Shown in pieces: positions 8,247 through 17,076 of a stretch of DNA of 44,303 nucleotides. The translations under genes and the position numbers were made by a program. The stretch covers positions 1 to 44,303 of the forward strand of contig CAIYVZ010000027.1 of NCBI GenBank assembly GCA_903929755.1. Reading direction: 5' to 3'. The first letter of the stretch is position 1. Each line of letters begins with the position of its first letter. Source of the stretch: an uncultured Acidobacteriia bacterium (GTDB lineage Bacteria; Acidobacteriota; Terriglobia; Bryobacterales; Bryobacteraceae). The notes under the pieces are model-generated. The model did no database searches. It was given only the letters and a program-made list of their open reading frames with translations, and was not told the origin of the DNA.

Positions 8247-9475
8247 AGCTCCAGCGGCGCAGTGGGGTCGATTCGGGTGAACAGGAAGGCCGCGATCAGG
8301 ACCATGGAGGCACAGAGCCACACGGGAACGCTGTAGCTTCCCGTTGCGGTGACGATGTAGCCAAAGGCCACGGAGCAGACGAAGCCCCCGAGCTGCCCGG
8401 CGGTGTTCATGGCTCCCGTGACGAGGCCGGCGTTCTTATGGCCGATATCGAGGCAGACGGCCCAGGCCATGGGCAGCATCAGGTCGGCGACTCCGAAACC
8501 CAGTGTGGACAACAGGACAATGGCGATTTTGTCGTGGGTCTGCGTCATGCCGACGAGCAGGGCGGCGGAGGCGGCCAGGCTGATGGCGGCAGGATAGACG
8601 CGGCCCTGGCGGCGTCCGAAACGAAGGACGAGGCGGTCAGAAAGGGCGCCTCCGATGAGGTTACCGAGGGTGCCGCCCAGGAACGGCAGCGCGGCGACAA
8701 TACCCATTTCGCCCTCAGTAAAGTGGGCCGATTTGACGAGGTACGTGGGGAACCAGGCGAAGAAGAACCAGGAACCCCAGGCGTAACACCAATACATGGT
8801 GGCGATCAGGCGCATCTGGCGGCTGGCGAAGAGCTTTCGCCAGGGGATGGCGTGCGAGCGTGGCGGGAGGGGGGCCGGGAGTTCTGCGCGTTCTGCGTCG
8901 GTGATGCCTGGCTGGTCGCGTGGGTCGTCGTGAAACCAAAGCCGCCAGAGCAAAGCCCAGACAGCGCCCACAGCGGCGAGGATGAAGAACGCCATACGCC
9001 AGCCGACGGCCCGTTGCAGGGGGACCACGAGGAGGGGCGAGAGCGCGCCCCCGAAGCGGCTGGCGGCCCAGATGAAGCCCTGGGTACGGGCGTGTTCGCG
9101 GAACGGGAACCAGCGGGCGACGACACCGGAGGCATTGGGGTACGCGCCCGCTTCGCCTGCTCCGAAGAGAAAGCGGATGCCCAGGAGAGGCCAGAAACCG
9201 GTGGCGGCCCCGGTGAGGGCGGTAAAGCCGGACCACCAGAGAACGATACGGGTGAGGACGCTGCGCTGACCGAGGCTGTCGCCCAGCGCGCCGGTAGGAA
9301 TTTCGAAGAGGCCGTAGGCGAGGACGAAGGCACCTAAAATCCAGCCGAACTTGTCGGGCGCTATATGGAGTTCGTCCTGAATGCGCGGGGCGGCGACCGA
9401 GATGCTGATGCGATCGAGGAACGTGATGATCGCAAGCGACAGCAGGAGGGTAAGTGTTACGTGGCGCTTTTTCAC
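8243..9475 (-). CDS. MFS transporter, ACS (anion:cation symporter) type
   Basis: Inner-membrane major facilitator with about 12 hydrophobic segments over 410 residues. The N-terminus (ITFLDRISISVAAPRIQ), the GEAGAYPNASGVVARWFP segment and GWRMAFFILAAVGAVW closely follow the hexuronate/glucarate branch of the ACS family, so an organic anion or sugar acid is a likely substrate (inference). Starts with GTG at 9475, its codon sharing bases with the TAG stop of the upstream M20 peptidase gene (TAGTG), which suggests translational coupling and a functional pair: extracytoplasmic hydrolysis followed by uptake. Confidence 0.85.
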   Translation of the reverse strand: MKKRHVTLTLLLSLAIITFLDRISISVAAPRIQDELHIAPDKFGWILGAFVLAYGLFEIPTGALGDSLGQRSVLTRIVLWWSGFTALTGAATGFWPLLGIRFLFGAGEAGAYPNASGVVARWFPFREHARTQGFIWAASRFGGALSPLLVVPLQRAVGWRMAFFILAAVGAVWALLWRLWFHDDPRDQPGITDAERAELPAPLPPRSHAIPWRKLFASRQMRLIATMYWCYAWGSWFFFAWFPTYLVKSAHFTEGEMGIVAALPFLGGTLGNLIGGALSDRLVLRFGRRQGRVYPAAISLAASAALLVGMTQTHDKIAIVLLSTLGFGVADLMLPMAWAVCLDIGHKNAGLVTGAMNTAGQLGGFVCSVAFGYIVTATGSYSVPVWLCASMVLIAAFLFTRIDPTAPLEL

Positions 9476-10839
9476 TATTTGGTGGCTGCGACTTTCAGGA
9501 CGATTTTTTCCAGCAGGCCGGTGCCGGTTTTCAGGTTCTCAATGGAGATTCGCTCATCGTTGGCGTGGAGGCGAAGTTCACCGTCCTTACGGAAGATGGG
9601 CACGCCATAGACAGCCATGCCTTTGGCGCGAAGGTAAGCGCCGTCGGTGGTGCCGCGCATCAGGAACGGGACGACGAGGGCGTTCGGCGCTGTTTCCTTA
9701 AAGACGGATTCCATGGCTTTATAGAGAGGGCTCGTCAGGGAACTGGGCTCGGTGGCAGGCTGCATGGGCTCTTCGGCGGGTTCCACATCGACGGTAGGGT
9801 CGTTGACGATCTTGCGGAGGCGGGCGTAGACTTCGTCGGTGGATTCAGTGGGGAGGCGACGGCCATCGAGCTGGGCTTCGGCGGCGTTGGGGATCACGTT
9901 GATCTTGAAACCGGCGGCGAGCATGGTGGGCGAAACGGTGAAGCGGAGCATGGCACCGATTTCGGTGTCGCGTTTACGGATGTCATCCGCGGTGGTGGAG
10001 GATGTGGCGGCGTTCTCCAGTTTGGGGAGAAGGGGTTTCAGCCAGGCGTAGTCGGGCAGCGTGGAGATGGAGTTCAGATAAGCGCGGGTGGTGGCGTTGA
10101 GTGCGACGGGTTGGTCGGCTTCGGTGACCTTAACGATGGCGCGGGCGAGATGGAGGACGGGGTTATCGTCGCGGGGCAGGGAACCGTGGCCGGCAACTCC
10201 GTGGGCCGTCAACTTCAGCCGGGTCGGGACCTTCTCGGCAGTCTGGATCTGGAAGACGGGGACTCCGGAGGCGGTGGGCAGGATGTACGCATATTCGTTG
10301 AGGGCGAATTCCGCGTCAATTTTGGCGTACGCATGCTCGACGACCCATTTGGCGCCCAGGGAGTGGGCTTCTTCGTCGGATTCGGAGAGGAGAATGATGT
10401 CACGGTCGAGCGGGACTTTCCGGCGGGCGAGATCGACCATGACGGCGAGTTCGGCGGCGAGGAGGTGCTTGTCGTCCTCAGCTCCCCGGCCGTAGATGTA
10501 GCCGTCTTTTTCGAAGGCGGTAAAGGGTTCCACGGTCCACTGGGCGCGGTCCACCGGGACCACGTCGCTGTGGGCGATGAGGAGGAGGGGACGCTGTTTA
10601 CCACTCCCTTTTAGGCGGGCGATGAAGTTGAGGCGGTCGGGATTGTCGCCGAGCAGTTCGGCGGGAATGCCTTCGCGGTCCGCGACCTGTTTCAGGTATT
10701 TGGCCACGCGGGTTTCGTTGCCCGACGGATTGGAGGTATCCAGCCGGAGGAGGTCTTTCAGATAGGTGTACGAGAGGTCGCCTAAGGATTGTGCAGAGAG
10801 GGAGGACGTCAGCGCGAGGAAGGCGGCAAGGAATCGCAT
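9475..10839 (-). CDS. secreted M20-family metallopeptidase
   Basis: Zinc-dependent amidohydrolase/peptidase of the ArgE/DapE/ACY1 group. Signal peptide MRFLAAFLALTSSLSAQS points to export. Metal and catalytic residues are in place: AHSDVVPV (His-x-Asp), GRGAEDDKH (bridging Asp), SESDEEAHS (Glu-Glu pair), ALNEYAY region and a C-terminal HANDERI (His). A dimerisation/lid domain lies between. 454 residues, normal for the group. It starts five bases after the truncated VOC gene and is coupled to the MFS gene downstream. Substrate (acyl-amino acid or dipeptide) is not determinable. Confidence 0.88.
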   Translation of the reverse strand: MRFLAAFLALTSSLSAQSLGDLSYTYLKDLLRLDTSNPSGNETRVAKYLKQVADREGIPAELLGDNPDRLNFIARLKGSGKQRPLLLIAHSDVVPVDRAQWTVEPFTAFEKDGYIYGRGAEDDKHLLAAELAVMVDLARRKVPLDRDIILLSESDEEAHSLGAKWVVEHAYAKIDAEFALNEYAYILPTASGVPVFQIQTAEKVPTRLKLTAHGVAGHGSLPRDDNPVLHLARAIVKVTEADQPVALNATTRAYLNSISTLPDYAWLKPLLPKLENAATSSTTADDIRKRDTEIGAMLRFTVSPTMLAAGFKINVIPNAAEAQLDGRRLPTESTDEVYARLRKIVNDPTVDVEPAEEPMQPATEPSSLTSPLYKAMESVFKETAPNALVVPFLMRGTTDGAYLRAKGMAVYGVPIFRKDGELRLHANDERISIENLKTGTGLLEKIVLKVAATK

Positions 10840-10844
10840 CCGTA

Positions 10845-11162
10845 TTATGGTGTCACAGTACTTGATTTCAGAGCGGCCGAACTTCTAAGGACCAGGCCCT
10901 TCGCGAGGGCGTCGCAATAGATGGCCAACGCGGCATGGCAGATAAAGCAGATGGACATGCCGCAGCCGAGAGCTCCATTGGGACGCTTGCCTTTCAGATA
11001 CGCCTGGAGCATTATAGATGCTGCGTCCAGGTCGAGCCAGCACCAGCGGAGGCGGCCTTCGGGCCGCCAGCGGTGCCGCACGGTGAAGCCGAGGCCGTCG
11101 CGGTAGCAGGCGAGGGCGCGAGCCATGTTCCCGGTCCAGAAGAAGGGGACGGCTGGCAGCAC
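10845..11162 (-). pseudogene. VOC (glyoxalase/bleomycin-resistance-like) protein lacking its C-terminus
   Basis: From the GTG at 11162 the protein reads VLPAVPFFWTGNMARALACYRDGLGFTV, then RWCWLDLDAASIMLQ and SICFICHAALAIYCDALAKGL, clearly a vicinal-oxygen-chelate fold. Family members continue with a GNxMW...DPDGY...FESPT segment that carries metal and substrate residues. Here that is replaced by RSSAALKSSTVTP and a stop at residue 106. The stop lies five bases before the M20 peptidase start, so the 3' end seems to have been lost where the two genes meet. Probably non-functional, though a short translated product cannot be excluded. Confidence 0.6.
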
Positions 11163-11240
11163 GTTTGGTTGCGAAGTGAAGGCGAGCCTCGGGGCTTGGT
11201 ATGATAAGAGTGTTCTAATTCTAACCTTCACAACCGCTTA

Positions 11241-12485
11241 ATGGACCACTTCTCGGAGCTCAACCTCTGCACCGCGCTGCGGACCAATCTTGCGAAGAAC
11301 AACTTCGTAATCCCGACCCCCGTTCAGGCTCAGTCGATTCCGCCCTTAATGGAAGGTCGCGACGTTGTTGCGACCGCCCAGACCGGCACGGGTAAGACTC
11401 TCGCTTTTGCCATCCCGATCATCGAAGCTCTGATGAATATGCCTCGCAGCAAGTCTGTGAAGGCTCTGATTCTGAGTCCGACTCGCGAACTGGCGATTCA
11501 GATTGAAGAAGCGATTACGGAATTGCTGCCGGGGACGCGGATCAAGACGGCTGTCGTGGTCGGCGGGATGAGCGAGGCCAAACAGCTTCGGGATATTGAG
11601 CAGGGCGCGGAGATTGTGATTGCCACGCCGGGTCGGTTGTGCGATTACATTGACCGGCGGCTTGTCAACCTTTCTGAAACGATGCAGATCGTGCTGGATG
11701 AGGCGGACCGGATGCTGGATATGGGCTTTCTGCCGGCTCTGCAACTGATTCTGGGCAAGCTGCCTTCCAAGCGGCAGACGATGCTGTTTTCGGCCACGAT
11801 TGAGACTTCAGTGGCGCACCTGGTTCACCAGTATGTGCATGACCATGTGCGGGTGGAGATTGGAACTTCCACGCGTCCGGCAGAGCAAGTGGATCTGTAC
11901 TGCTTCGAGATTGAGGAGCGGTCGAAGTTCGATCTGCTGGTGCATTTGCTGAAAAAAGAGCAAGGGTCGGTACTGATCTTTACGCGGACACGCATGGGCG
12001 CGGATCGCCTGGCGAAGTTCCTGGCGTGGGGCAATATTGAGTGCACCGTGATTCACGGGGACCGGACCCAGGCGGAGCGGAACCAGGCGCTGCAGGGCTT
12101 CAAGGACGGTACGTTCCGGGTCCTGGTGGCGACGGATGTGGCGGCGCGCGGGATTCACGTGGATGCGATTGCGCACGTGGTGAATTACGATCTGCCGCAG
12201 GTTCCGGAAGATTTCATTCACCGGGTGGGACGGACGGGGCGCGCGGGTGCCCGCGGGTCGTCGTGGACATTTGCGACGCCGATTGAGCGGTCAGATATTC
12301 GCGGGATCGAGAAGATGCTCAACGTGAAAATTGAGTATCAGGATGTGCCGGCGCTGCCTGCTCCTATCGGGTTGATTCGTGAGGATGGCGTGGTGCAGGC
12401 GAGTATTGCGGTGGCGGCTCCGAAGTCGATTGAGAAGGTCGTGGTGCGCCGGACGCGTAGTTTCTCGCCGGGTCGCAGACGGTAG
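11241..12485 (+). CDS. DEAD-box ATP-dependent RNA helicase
   Basis: RhlE/DeaD-like RNA helicase for RNA folding, ribosome assembly or mRNA decay. All core motifs are present: Q-motif PTPVQAQSIP, motif I AQTGTGKT (46-53), PTRELAIQ, TPGRL, DEAD (153-156), SAT (184-186), and in the second domain TRTRMGADRLA, GDRTQAERN, ATDVAARGIH and HRVGRTGRAGARG. 414 residues with a short basic tail (RRTRSFSPGRRR), typical of RhlE-type proteins. ATG at 11241. Subfamily assignment is not certain. Confidence 0.93.
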   Translation: MDHFSELNLCTALRTNLAKNNFVIPTPVQAQSIPPLMEGRDVVATAQTGTGKTLAFAIPIIEALMNMPRSKSVKALILSPTRELAIQIEEAITELLPGTRIKTAVVVGGMSEAKQLRDIEQGAEIVIATPGRLCDYIDRRLVNLSETMQIVLDEADRMLDMGFLPALQLILGKLPSKRQTMLFSATIETSVAHLVHQYVHDHVRVEIGTSTRPAEQVDLYCFEIEERSKFDLLVHLLKKEQGSVLIFTRTRMGADRLAKFLAWGNIECTVIHGDRTQAERNQALQGFKDGTFRVLVATDVAARGIHVDAIAHVVNYDLPQVPEDFIHRVGRTGRAGARGSSWTFATPIERSDIRGIEKMLNVKIEYQDVPALPAPIGLIREDGVVQASIAVAAPKSIEKVVVRRTRSFSPGRRR

Positions 12486-12508
12486 CTTTCTGTTAGATTA
12501 GAGAAAGT

Positions 12509-12712
12509 ATGACCATCAGTGAAATCGTTGCGGTGGGAGCCGTTGTGCTCAGCATCGGTACGAACGTAGCTTTGTACGTGCACTTGAGTTCGACCATGAA
12601 CTCGCGGTTCGATTCCGTGGACCGGCATTTTGAATCGGTTGAGCGCCGTCTTGAGATGATTCAGGGCGACACGCATCACATGGATGTTCGCCTGACGAAG
12701 CTGGAAAATTAG
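12509..12712 (+). CDS. small membrane-anchored coiled-coil protein
   Basis: 67 residues: one hydrophobic segment (IVAVGAVVLSIGTNVALYVHL, about residues 6-26) followed by a heptad-rich tail (SRFDSVDRHFESVERRLEMIQ). An ATG at 12509 follows AGAGAAAG. The stop overlaps the convergent hpnB stop by four bases. Similar short TM-plus-coiled-coil proteins are widespread but uncharacterised; no function is assigned. Confidence 0.55.
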   Translation: MTISEIVAVGAVVLSIGTNVALYVHLSSTMNSRFDSVDRHFESVERRLEMIQGDTHHMDVRLTKLEN

Positions 12713-13836
12713 CTGTCCTGCACGCGGCCTTTCCAGACTCCACCTTTCCCACTCCAGTAATTCAGCGCTGATTCCACGGTCGCGATCAGGTAGAACACGG
12801 CTATCAGCGGGACGATGAGGGCTGTCCATTTGGGTGCCCCGAAAGTCCTGGCTGCGGGCAGGAACATGATGGCGCTAAGCAGCCAGGCGGCCAGGGTGGG
12901 GAAGCCTACGAGCGGATCCGGCGTGGACAGGAACCAGAGCGGCACCAGATAGGTGAAAAACATGCCTGCCAGCGTGCCAGCCAGGATGAGCGCTGAATGG
13001 TTCAGTTGCGCGAAGGCGGAACGGGCGATCATGGCTCGAATGACGGTGGAGTCGTCGTAGCCTCGGGTGGAATAGATGCCGCCGTCGGAGAGTCCCAGCC
13101 AGATACGGCCTCCAGCTGATTTCACGCGTCTCCCGAGGGCGCAATCATCTATCAGAGCGTCCCGATAGCTTTCGAGGCCTCCGAGCTTTTGGAAGGTGGA
13201 GCGGCGGATCAGCATGCAGCCTCCGGCGGCTGCCGCTGTACCGGGCTTATTCGCTACCCAACTCGGGGGATACAGCTTGAAGAAGAAGTAGACAAAGGCG
13301 GGGATCAGGAGCCTCTCCGCAGTTGACTGGCAGCGGAGATGTGCCATTACAGTAACGAGATCGTAGCCCTGTTCCGCTTGGGTGAGAAGGCGGGCGAGCA
13401 GATCCGGGTAGCGGTAGGCGATGTCGGCATCGGTGAAAAGGATGTATTCGGCGTCTTCGGGGATGGCTGTCATCGCCTGCTGCAAGGCCCAGAGCTTGCC
13501 TTTCCAACCAACTGGCCTCGGCTGGACTGGAATTATCGTGTCGGCTCCGGCCTTCCGGGCTACGGCAGCGGTGGCATCGGAGCTCTCGTCATCGGCAACG
13601 GTAATGTGGAGGCGGAAGGGGCCTTCCTGCAGGCGCAGGGACGCGACGGTTTGGGCCACGACTTCGGCTTCGTCGCGGGCCGGAATGACGACGGCGATGG
13701 TGGTTTGCGCGGTGTATTTCAGGGTGGGGCGGGGCAGGCGTTCGCGCAGAAGCCAGAACATTCCGCGGAATAAAAAGAGGTAAAGCCAGATCGCGAGGGA
13801 CAACCAGGCTATGGCTCGGGGCAGTAACAGGTCCAA
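12709..13836 (-). CDS. hpnB: family 2 glycosyltransferase, hopanoid-associated HpnB type
   Basis: Membrane-anchored GT2 enzyme. After an N-terminal hydrophobic segment come VVIPARDEAE, TVADDESSDAT, GWKGKLWALQQ, FTDADI (metal-binding Asp-x-Asp), AAAAGGCMLIRR and ALIDDCALGRRVK, then three C-terminal membrane helices. The pattern GWxGKLWA...TDADIA...AAGGCMLxRR...LIDDCAL is that of HpnB, a glycosyltransferase found with hopanoid genes; no other hopanoid gene is in the window. TTG start at 13836 has only a weak ribosome site but is needed to keep the first membrane segment. Starts 14 bases from the divergent zwf. Confidence 0.85.
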   Translation of the reverse strand: MDLLLPRAIAWLSLAIWLYLFLFRGMFWLLRERLPRPTLKYTAQTTIAVVIPARDEAEVVAQTVASLRLQEGPFRLHITVADDESSDATAAVARKAGADTIIPVQPRPVGWKGKLWALQQAMTAIPEDAEYILFTDADIAYRYPDLLARLLTQAEQGYDLVTVMAHLRCQSTAERLLIPAFVYFFFKLYPPSWVANKPGTAAAAGGCMLIRRSTFQKLGGLESYRDALIDDCALGRRVKSAGGRIWLGLSDGGIYSTRGYDDSTVIRAMIARSAFAQLNHSALILAGTLAGMFFTYLVPLWFLSTPDPLVGFPTLAAWLLSAIMFLPAARTFGAPKWTALIVPLIAVFYLIATVESALNYWSGKGGVWKGRVQDS

Positions 13837-13850
13837 GGGTCAGGAATAAC

Positions 13851-15428
13851 ATGCCTCGACTCTCCGCTCCATTTGCTACCGTGAACGTAATGTCCCTTGA
13901 AGGTCTGGAAGATCCATTACGCTTTAGCAAGAAAGCTCCGCCCTGCGCCGTTGTGATTTATGGCGCGAATGGGGACTTAACAAAACGCAAGCTGATGCCC
14001 GCGCTGTACCGGCTGGCTTTTGAGGGGCGGCTGGCTCCGGGCTTCGCGGTTGTAGGCGTTTCACGGACCGCGATGTCGAACGAGGAGTTCCGGGCCCGGA
14101 TGCGGGAATCGGTGATGAAATTCCTGGAAGATTCGCCGTTTGACGAACAGCTTTGGATTTCCTTTGAGCAGGGGTTAACTTACGTAGCCGGCGATGTGGG
14201 CGTGCCGGAGTCGTACGGCGTGCTGGCTTCGCATTTGGCATCTGTAACGGCGAACCGGCAGACGGACGGCAACGTTCTGTTCTACCTGTCGACGCAGCCA
14301 AGCCAATATGCGCAGATTGCCGAAGGCCTGGGGTCTGTTGGGTTGAATCGGGCTCCTGCCGGGAATCCGGAGGCGTGGCGTCGGATTGTGATTGAAAAGC
14401 CGTTCGGGCACGATTTGGTGAGTGCCGGAGTTCTGAACAGCCGTTTGCAAGCAGTGTTCAATGAGCGGGATATTTACCGGATCGATCACTATCTGGGCAA
14501 AGAGACCGTGCAGAACATTATGGCGTTCCGCTTCGGCAACGGGATCTTTGAGCCCTTGTGGAACCGGACTTACGTGGACCATGTGCAGATTACCGCAGCG
14601 GAGTCGATCGGGGTAGAAGGGCGCGGCGCGTACTACCAGGAAGCGGGGGCGCTGCGGGATATGATCCAGAACCACTTGCTGCAGGTTTTGGCGACGGTGG
14701 CGATGGAGCCTGCGGCATCCTTTACTTCCGACGCGGTGCGTGACGAACGCGCGAAATTACTGCGGGCGATACGGATTATGCGGCCCGATCAGGTGGCGGA
14801 TAACGCGGTGGCGGGGCAGTACGGGCCGGGCCGGGCGGGCAGCGAGCAGGTTCCGGGCTTCCGACAGGAGAAAGGCGTGGATCCGCATGCTTCTACTGAC
14901 ACGTATGCGGCCGTTACGTTCCTGGTGGATAACTGGCGATGGTCTGGGGTGCCATTCTACATCCGGACCGGCAAGGCGCTTCCCAAGCGCGTTACGGAGA
15001 TTGCGATTCAGTTCCGCACCGCTCCACTCGCCATGTTCCGCAAGGCGACGGCGGGCGCGGAGGCAATTCCGAACGTGCTGATTCTGCGGATTCAGCCGGA
15101 GGAAGGGATTTCACTGCGGTTTGCCTCGAAAAGGCCTGGCTCGGGGATGCAGATCCGGCCGGTTTCGATGGATTTCAATTACGGGTCCAGTTTTGGCGAA
15201 CGGTCGCCCTCGGCCTACGAAACGCTGTTGCTGGATGCGATTACGGGTGACGCGACGCTGTACACGCGTCAGGACATGGTGGATGCCAGCTGGACGGCGG
15301 TGCAGCCGATTCTGGACTACTGGCATATGCAGAAGTTCGATTTTCCGAATTATGCGGCGGGGAGTTGGGGTCCGGCGGCATCGGACGAGATGTTGCGGCG
15401 CTGGGGCCATGAGTGGAGGCGGCCGTAA
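13851..15428 (+). CDS. zwf: glucose-6-phosphate 1-dehydrogenase
   Basis: First enzyme of the oxidative pentose phosphate pathway, converting glucose-6-phosphate to 6-phosphogluconolactone with reduction of NADP. Dinucleotide site VIYGANGDLTKRKLMPALY, substrate/catalytic motif YRIDHYLGKETVQN, and RTGKALPKRVTEIAI are all present. The ATG at 13851 has AGGAA at good spacing; an in-frame ATG at 13890 is an alternative without a clear ribosome site. About 525 residues. TAATG overlap with opcA. The divergent hpnB start lies 14 bases away, so any promoter must be inside hpnB. Confidence 0.95.
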   Translation: MPRLSAPFATVNVMSLEGLEDPLRFSKKAPPCAVVIYGANGDLTKRKLMPALYRLAFEGRLAPGFAVVGVSRTAMSNEEFRARMRESVMKFLEDSPFDEQLWISFEQGLTYVAGDVGVPESYGVLASHLASVTANRQTDGNVLFYLSTQPSQYAQIAEGLGSVGLNRAPAGNPEAWRRIVIEKPFGHDLVSAGVLNSRLQAVFNERDIYRIDHYLGKETVQNIMAFRFGNGIFEPLWNRTYVDHVQITAAESIGVEGRGAYYQEAGALRDMIQNHLLQVLATVAMEPAASFTSDAVRDERAKLLRAIRIMRPDQVADNAVAGQYGPGRAGSEQVPGFRQEKGVDPHASTDTYAAVTFLVDNWRWSGVPFYIRTGKALPKRVTEIAIQFRTAPLAMFRKATAGAEAIPNVLILRIQPEEGISLRFASKRPGSGMQIRPVSMDFNYGSSFGERSPSAYETLLLDAITGDATLYTRQDMVDASWTAVQPILDYWHMQKFDFPNYAAGSWGPAASDEMLRRWGHEWRRP

Positions 15429-16366
15429 TGTCGTGCGAGATTATTAAGCCCGACAGGATTCTGAAGGAACTGGGCGAGCTTTGGAGCGACACGGCGAAGC
15501 CGGAAGTGGAATCAAACGGCGACGGGTTATTACGCGCCTGCGCGATGACGCTGATCAGCTTTGTGGACGACGAGGAAGACCCGATGGCGCTGGGCGAGAC
15601 GCTGGCGCTGTTGATGCGGGAGCACCCGAGCCGGTCCATTGTGGTGCGGTTGCGCGAGGGCGAAGATTTTCTGGAATCGCGGGTTCTGGCGCAGTGCTGG
15701 AAGCCGTTTGGGCACCGGAAGCAGATTTGCTGTGAGCAAGTGGAACTGACGGCGACGATGAACCATTTGCAGGATGTGGCGTCAGTGGTCGGGCCGCTGG
15801 CGGTGCCGGATCTGCCTCGGTTGATTCTGTTACGGTCGGCGAGGGTAGTGCGCGCGGGGGCGCTGCGGAAGATTCTGCCTCTGGGTGACAAGATTATTGT
15901 GGATTCGGCGCGGCCTGGGGCTCCTGGGTTTGGGGAGTTGGGCGCGCTGCTGGATTCGGGGCAAATTGCGGGCGACCTGGCGTGGACGCGAATTACCGAA
16001 CTGCGGGCCCTAATCGCGCATCTGCTGGGCGATACGGTGCCGAAGTCCATCACGATTGAGTATGCGGGCCGGGAAGCGGGGCCGGAGACGCGGTATCTGG
16101 AGGCTTGGCTGGCGGGTGGTTTGCCGGAGACGGCGGTTCGGATCCGGGGTGCCGGCGGGGAAGGGAATGGTTGGCCAGCCGTTATCCGGATCGACGAGAC
16201 GACGGTGATTCGCCCCGGGGATGGTTGCGCGGAGATTGAGATGGGGCACCTGAAGGAGCACGTGAGTCTTGGGACCGGAAAAGATGACGAATTGCTGAAT
16301 GCGGAGCTGAAGATTGTGGTGCATGACCCCGTGTTTGAACGGGCGCTGAACCGGATTACCGCATGA
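15428..16366 (+). CDS. opcA: glucose-6-phosphate dehydrogenase assembly protein OpcA
   Basis: OpcA binds and activates Zwf, and in cyanobacteria mediates redox control of it. The sequence between zwf and pgl, about 312 residues, has the expected layout: N-terminal helical part with RACAMTLISFVDDEED, a central SRSIVVRLREGEDFLESRV, LPRLILLRSARVVRAG and a C-terminal beta-rich region. Identification rests on moderate sequence resemblance plus position. ATG at 15428 shares a base with the zwf stop; ATGA overlap with pgl. Confidence 0.82.
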   Translation: MSCEIIKPDRILKELGELWSDTAKPEVESNGDGLLRACAMTLISFVDDEEDPMALGETLALLMREHPSRSIVVRLREGEDFLESRVLAQCWKPFGHRKQICCEQVELTATMNHLQDVASVVGPLAVPDLPRLILLRSARVVRAGALRKILPLGDKIIVDSARPGAPGFGELGALLDSGQIAGDLAWTRITELRALIAHLLGDTVPKSITIEYAGREAGPETRYLEAWLAGGLPETAVRIRGAGGEGNGWPAVIRIDETTVIRPGDGCAEIEMGHLKEHVSLGTGKDDELLNAELKIVVHDPVFERALNRITA

Positions 16367-17076
16367 GTTCGGCATTGCGTGTATTTGCGGATGCCACGGC
16401 TGCGGCGGAAGCTTGCGGGGCCGAGATTCTGCAGGTTCTGGCGGCGGCTCGGAGCGCTCGCGGGGTGGCTACCCTGGCGGTCTCGGGGGGCAACACGCCC
16501 CGCATCATGTTTGAGTGGATGGCTCAACAGCCTTTCGACTGGGCCGGCGTTGAGTTGTTCTGGGTGGATGAGCGATGCGTCCCGATCGACGATACGCAGA
16601 GTAATTACAGGATGACCCGGCTGGCGTTACTGGATTCTTTGGGGTTACCCGCCGCAAAGGTCCATCGGGTGCGGACGGAGCTGGCTCCTGACGCGGCTGC
16701 TGCAGCTTATGCGGACGAGATTCGGGCGCTGCTGGGGGAGGCTCCGGTGTTTGACGTGATCCAGCGCGGTATGGGGCCCGATTCGCATACAGCGAGCTTG
16801 TTTCCGGGGGAACCGCTGATTGCGGATCGTAACGGGATTGCCGCTTTGGTATGGGTGCAGAAGTTCGGGCAGCATCGCGTGACTTTACTGCCGGGCGTGC
16901 TGGAACGGGCTCGGCTAACGGTGCATTTGGTGACAGGTGCGGACAAATGTGAGGCTTTGCAGGGCGTTTTGCATGGCCCTGTCGATTACACTGCACGGCC
17001 CGCGATGATCTCGTCGCCGGAGATGATTTGGTTTCTGGATGAAGCGTCCGCTGCGGGTGTCAAGCCGCTGGCATGA
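16363..17076 (+). CDS. pgl: 6-phosphogluconolactonase
   Basis: Hydrolyses 6-phosphogluconolactone, the product of Zwf. DevB/SOL-type signatures: LAVSGGNTPRIMFEWMA, ELFWVDERCVPIDDTQSNYRM, GMGPDSHTASLFPGEPL and GADKCEALQGVL. The usual GMGxDGHTAS motif has Ser in place of the second Gly. 237 residues, full length. Overlaps opcA upstream (ATGA) and the LodB-like flavoprotein downstream (ATGA), so four genes form one translationally linked unit. Confidence 0.92.
   Translation: MSSALRVFADATAAAEACGAEILQVLAAARSARGVATLAVSGGNTPRIMFEWMAQQPFDWAGVELFWVDERCVPIDDTQSNYRMTRLALLDSLGLPAAKVHRVRTELAPDAAAAAYADEIRALLGEAPVFDVIQRGMGPDSHTASLFPGEPLIADRNGIAALVWVQKFGQHRVTLLPGVLERARLTVHLVTGADKCEALQGVLHGPVDYTARPAMISSPEMIWFLDEASAAGVKPLA

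Noticed and set aside
8438-9337. 299-codon plus-strand frame opposite the MFS gene
   Set aside because: Shadow frame with Gly/Glu/Ala bias; the MFS protein on the minus strand is unmistakable.
9454-10614. 386-codon plus-strand frame opposite the M20 peptidase
   Set aside because: Low-complexity Gly/Val/Asp shadow of a clearly recognisable peptidase gene.
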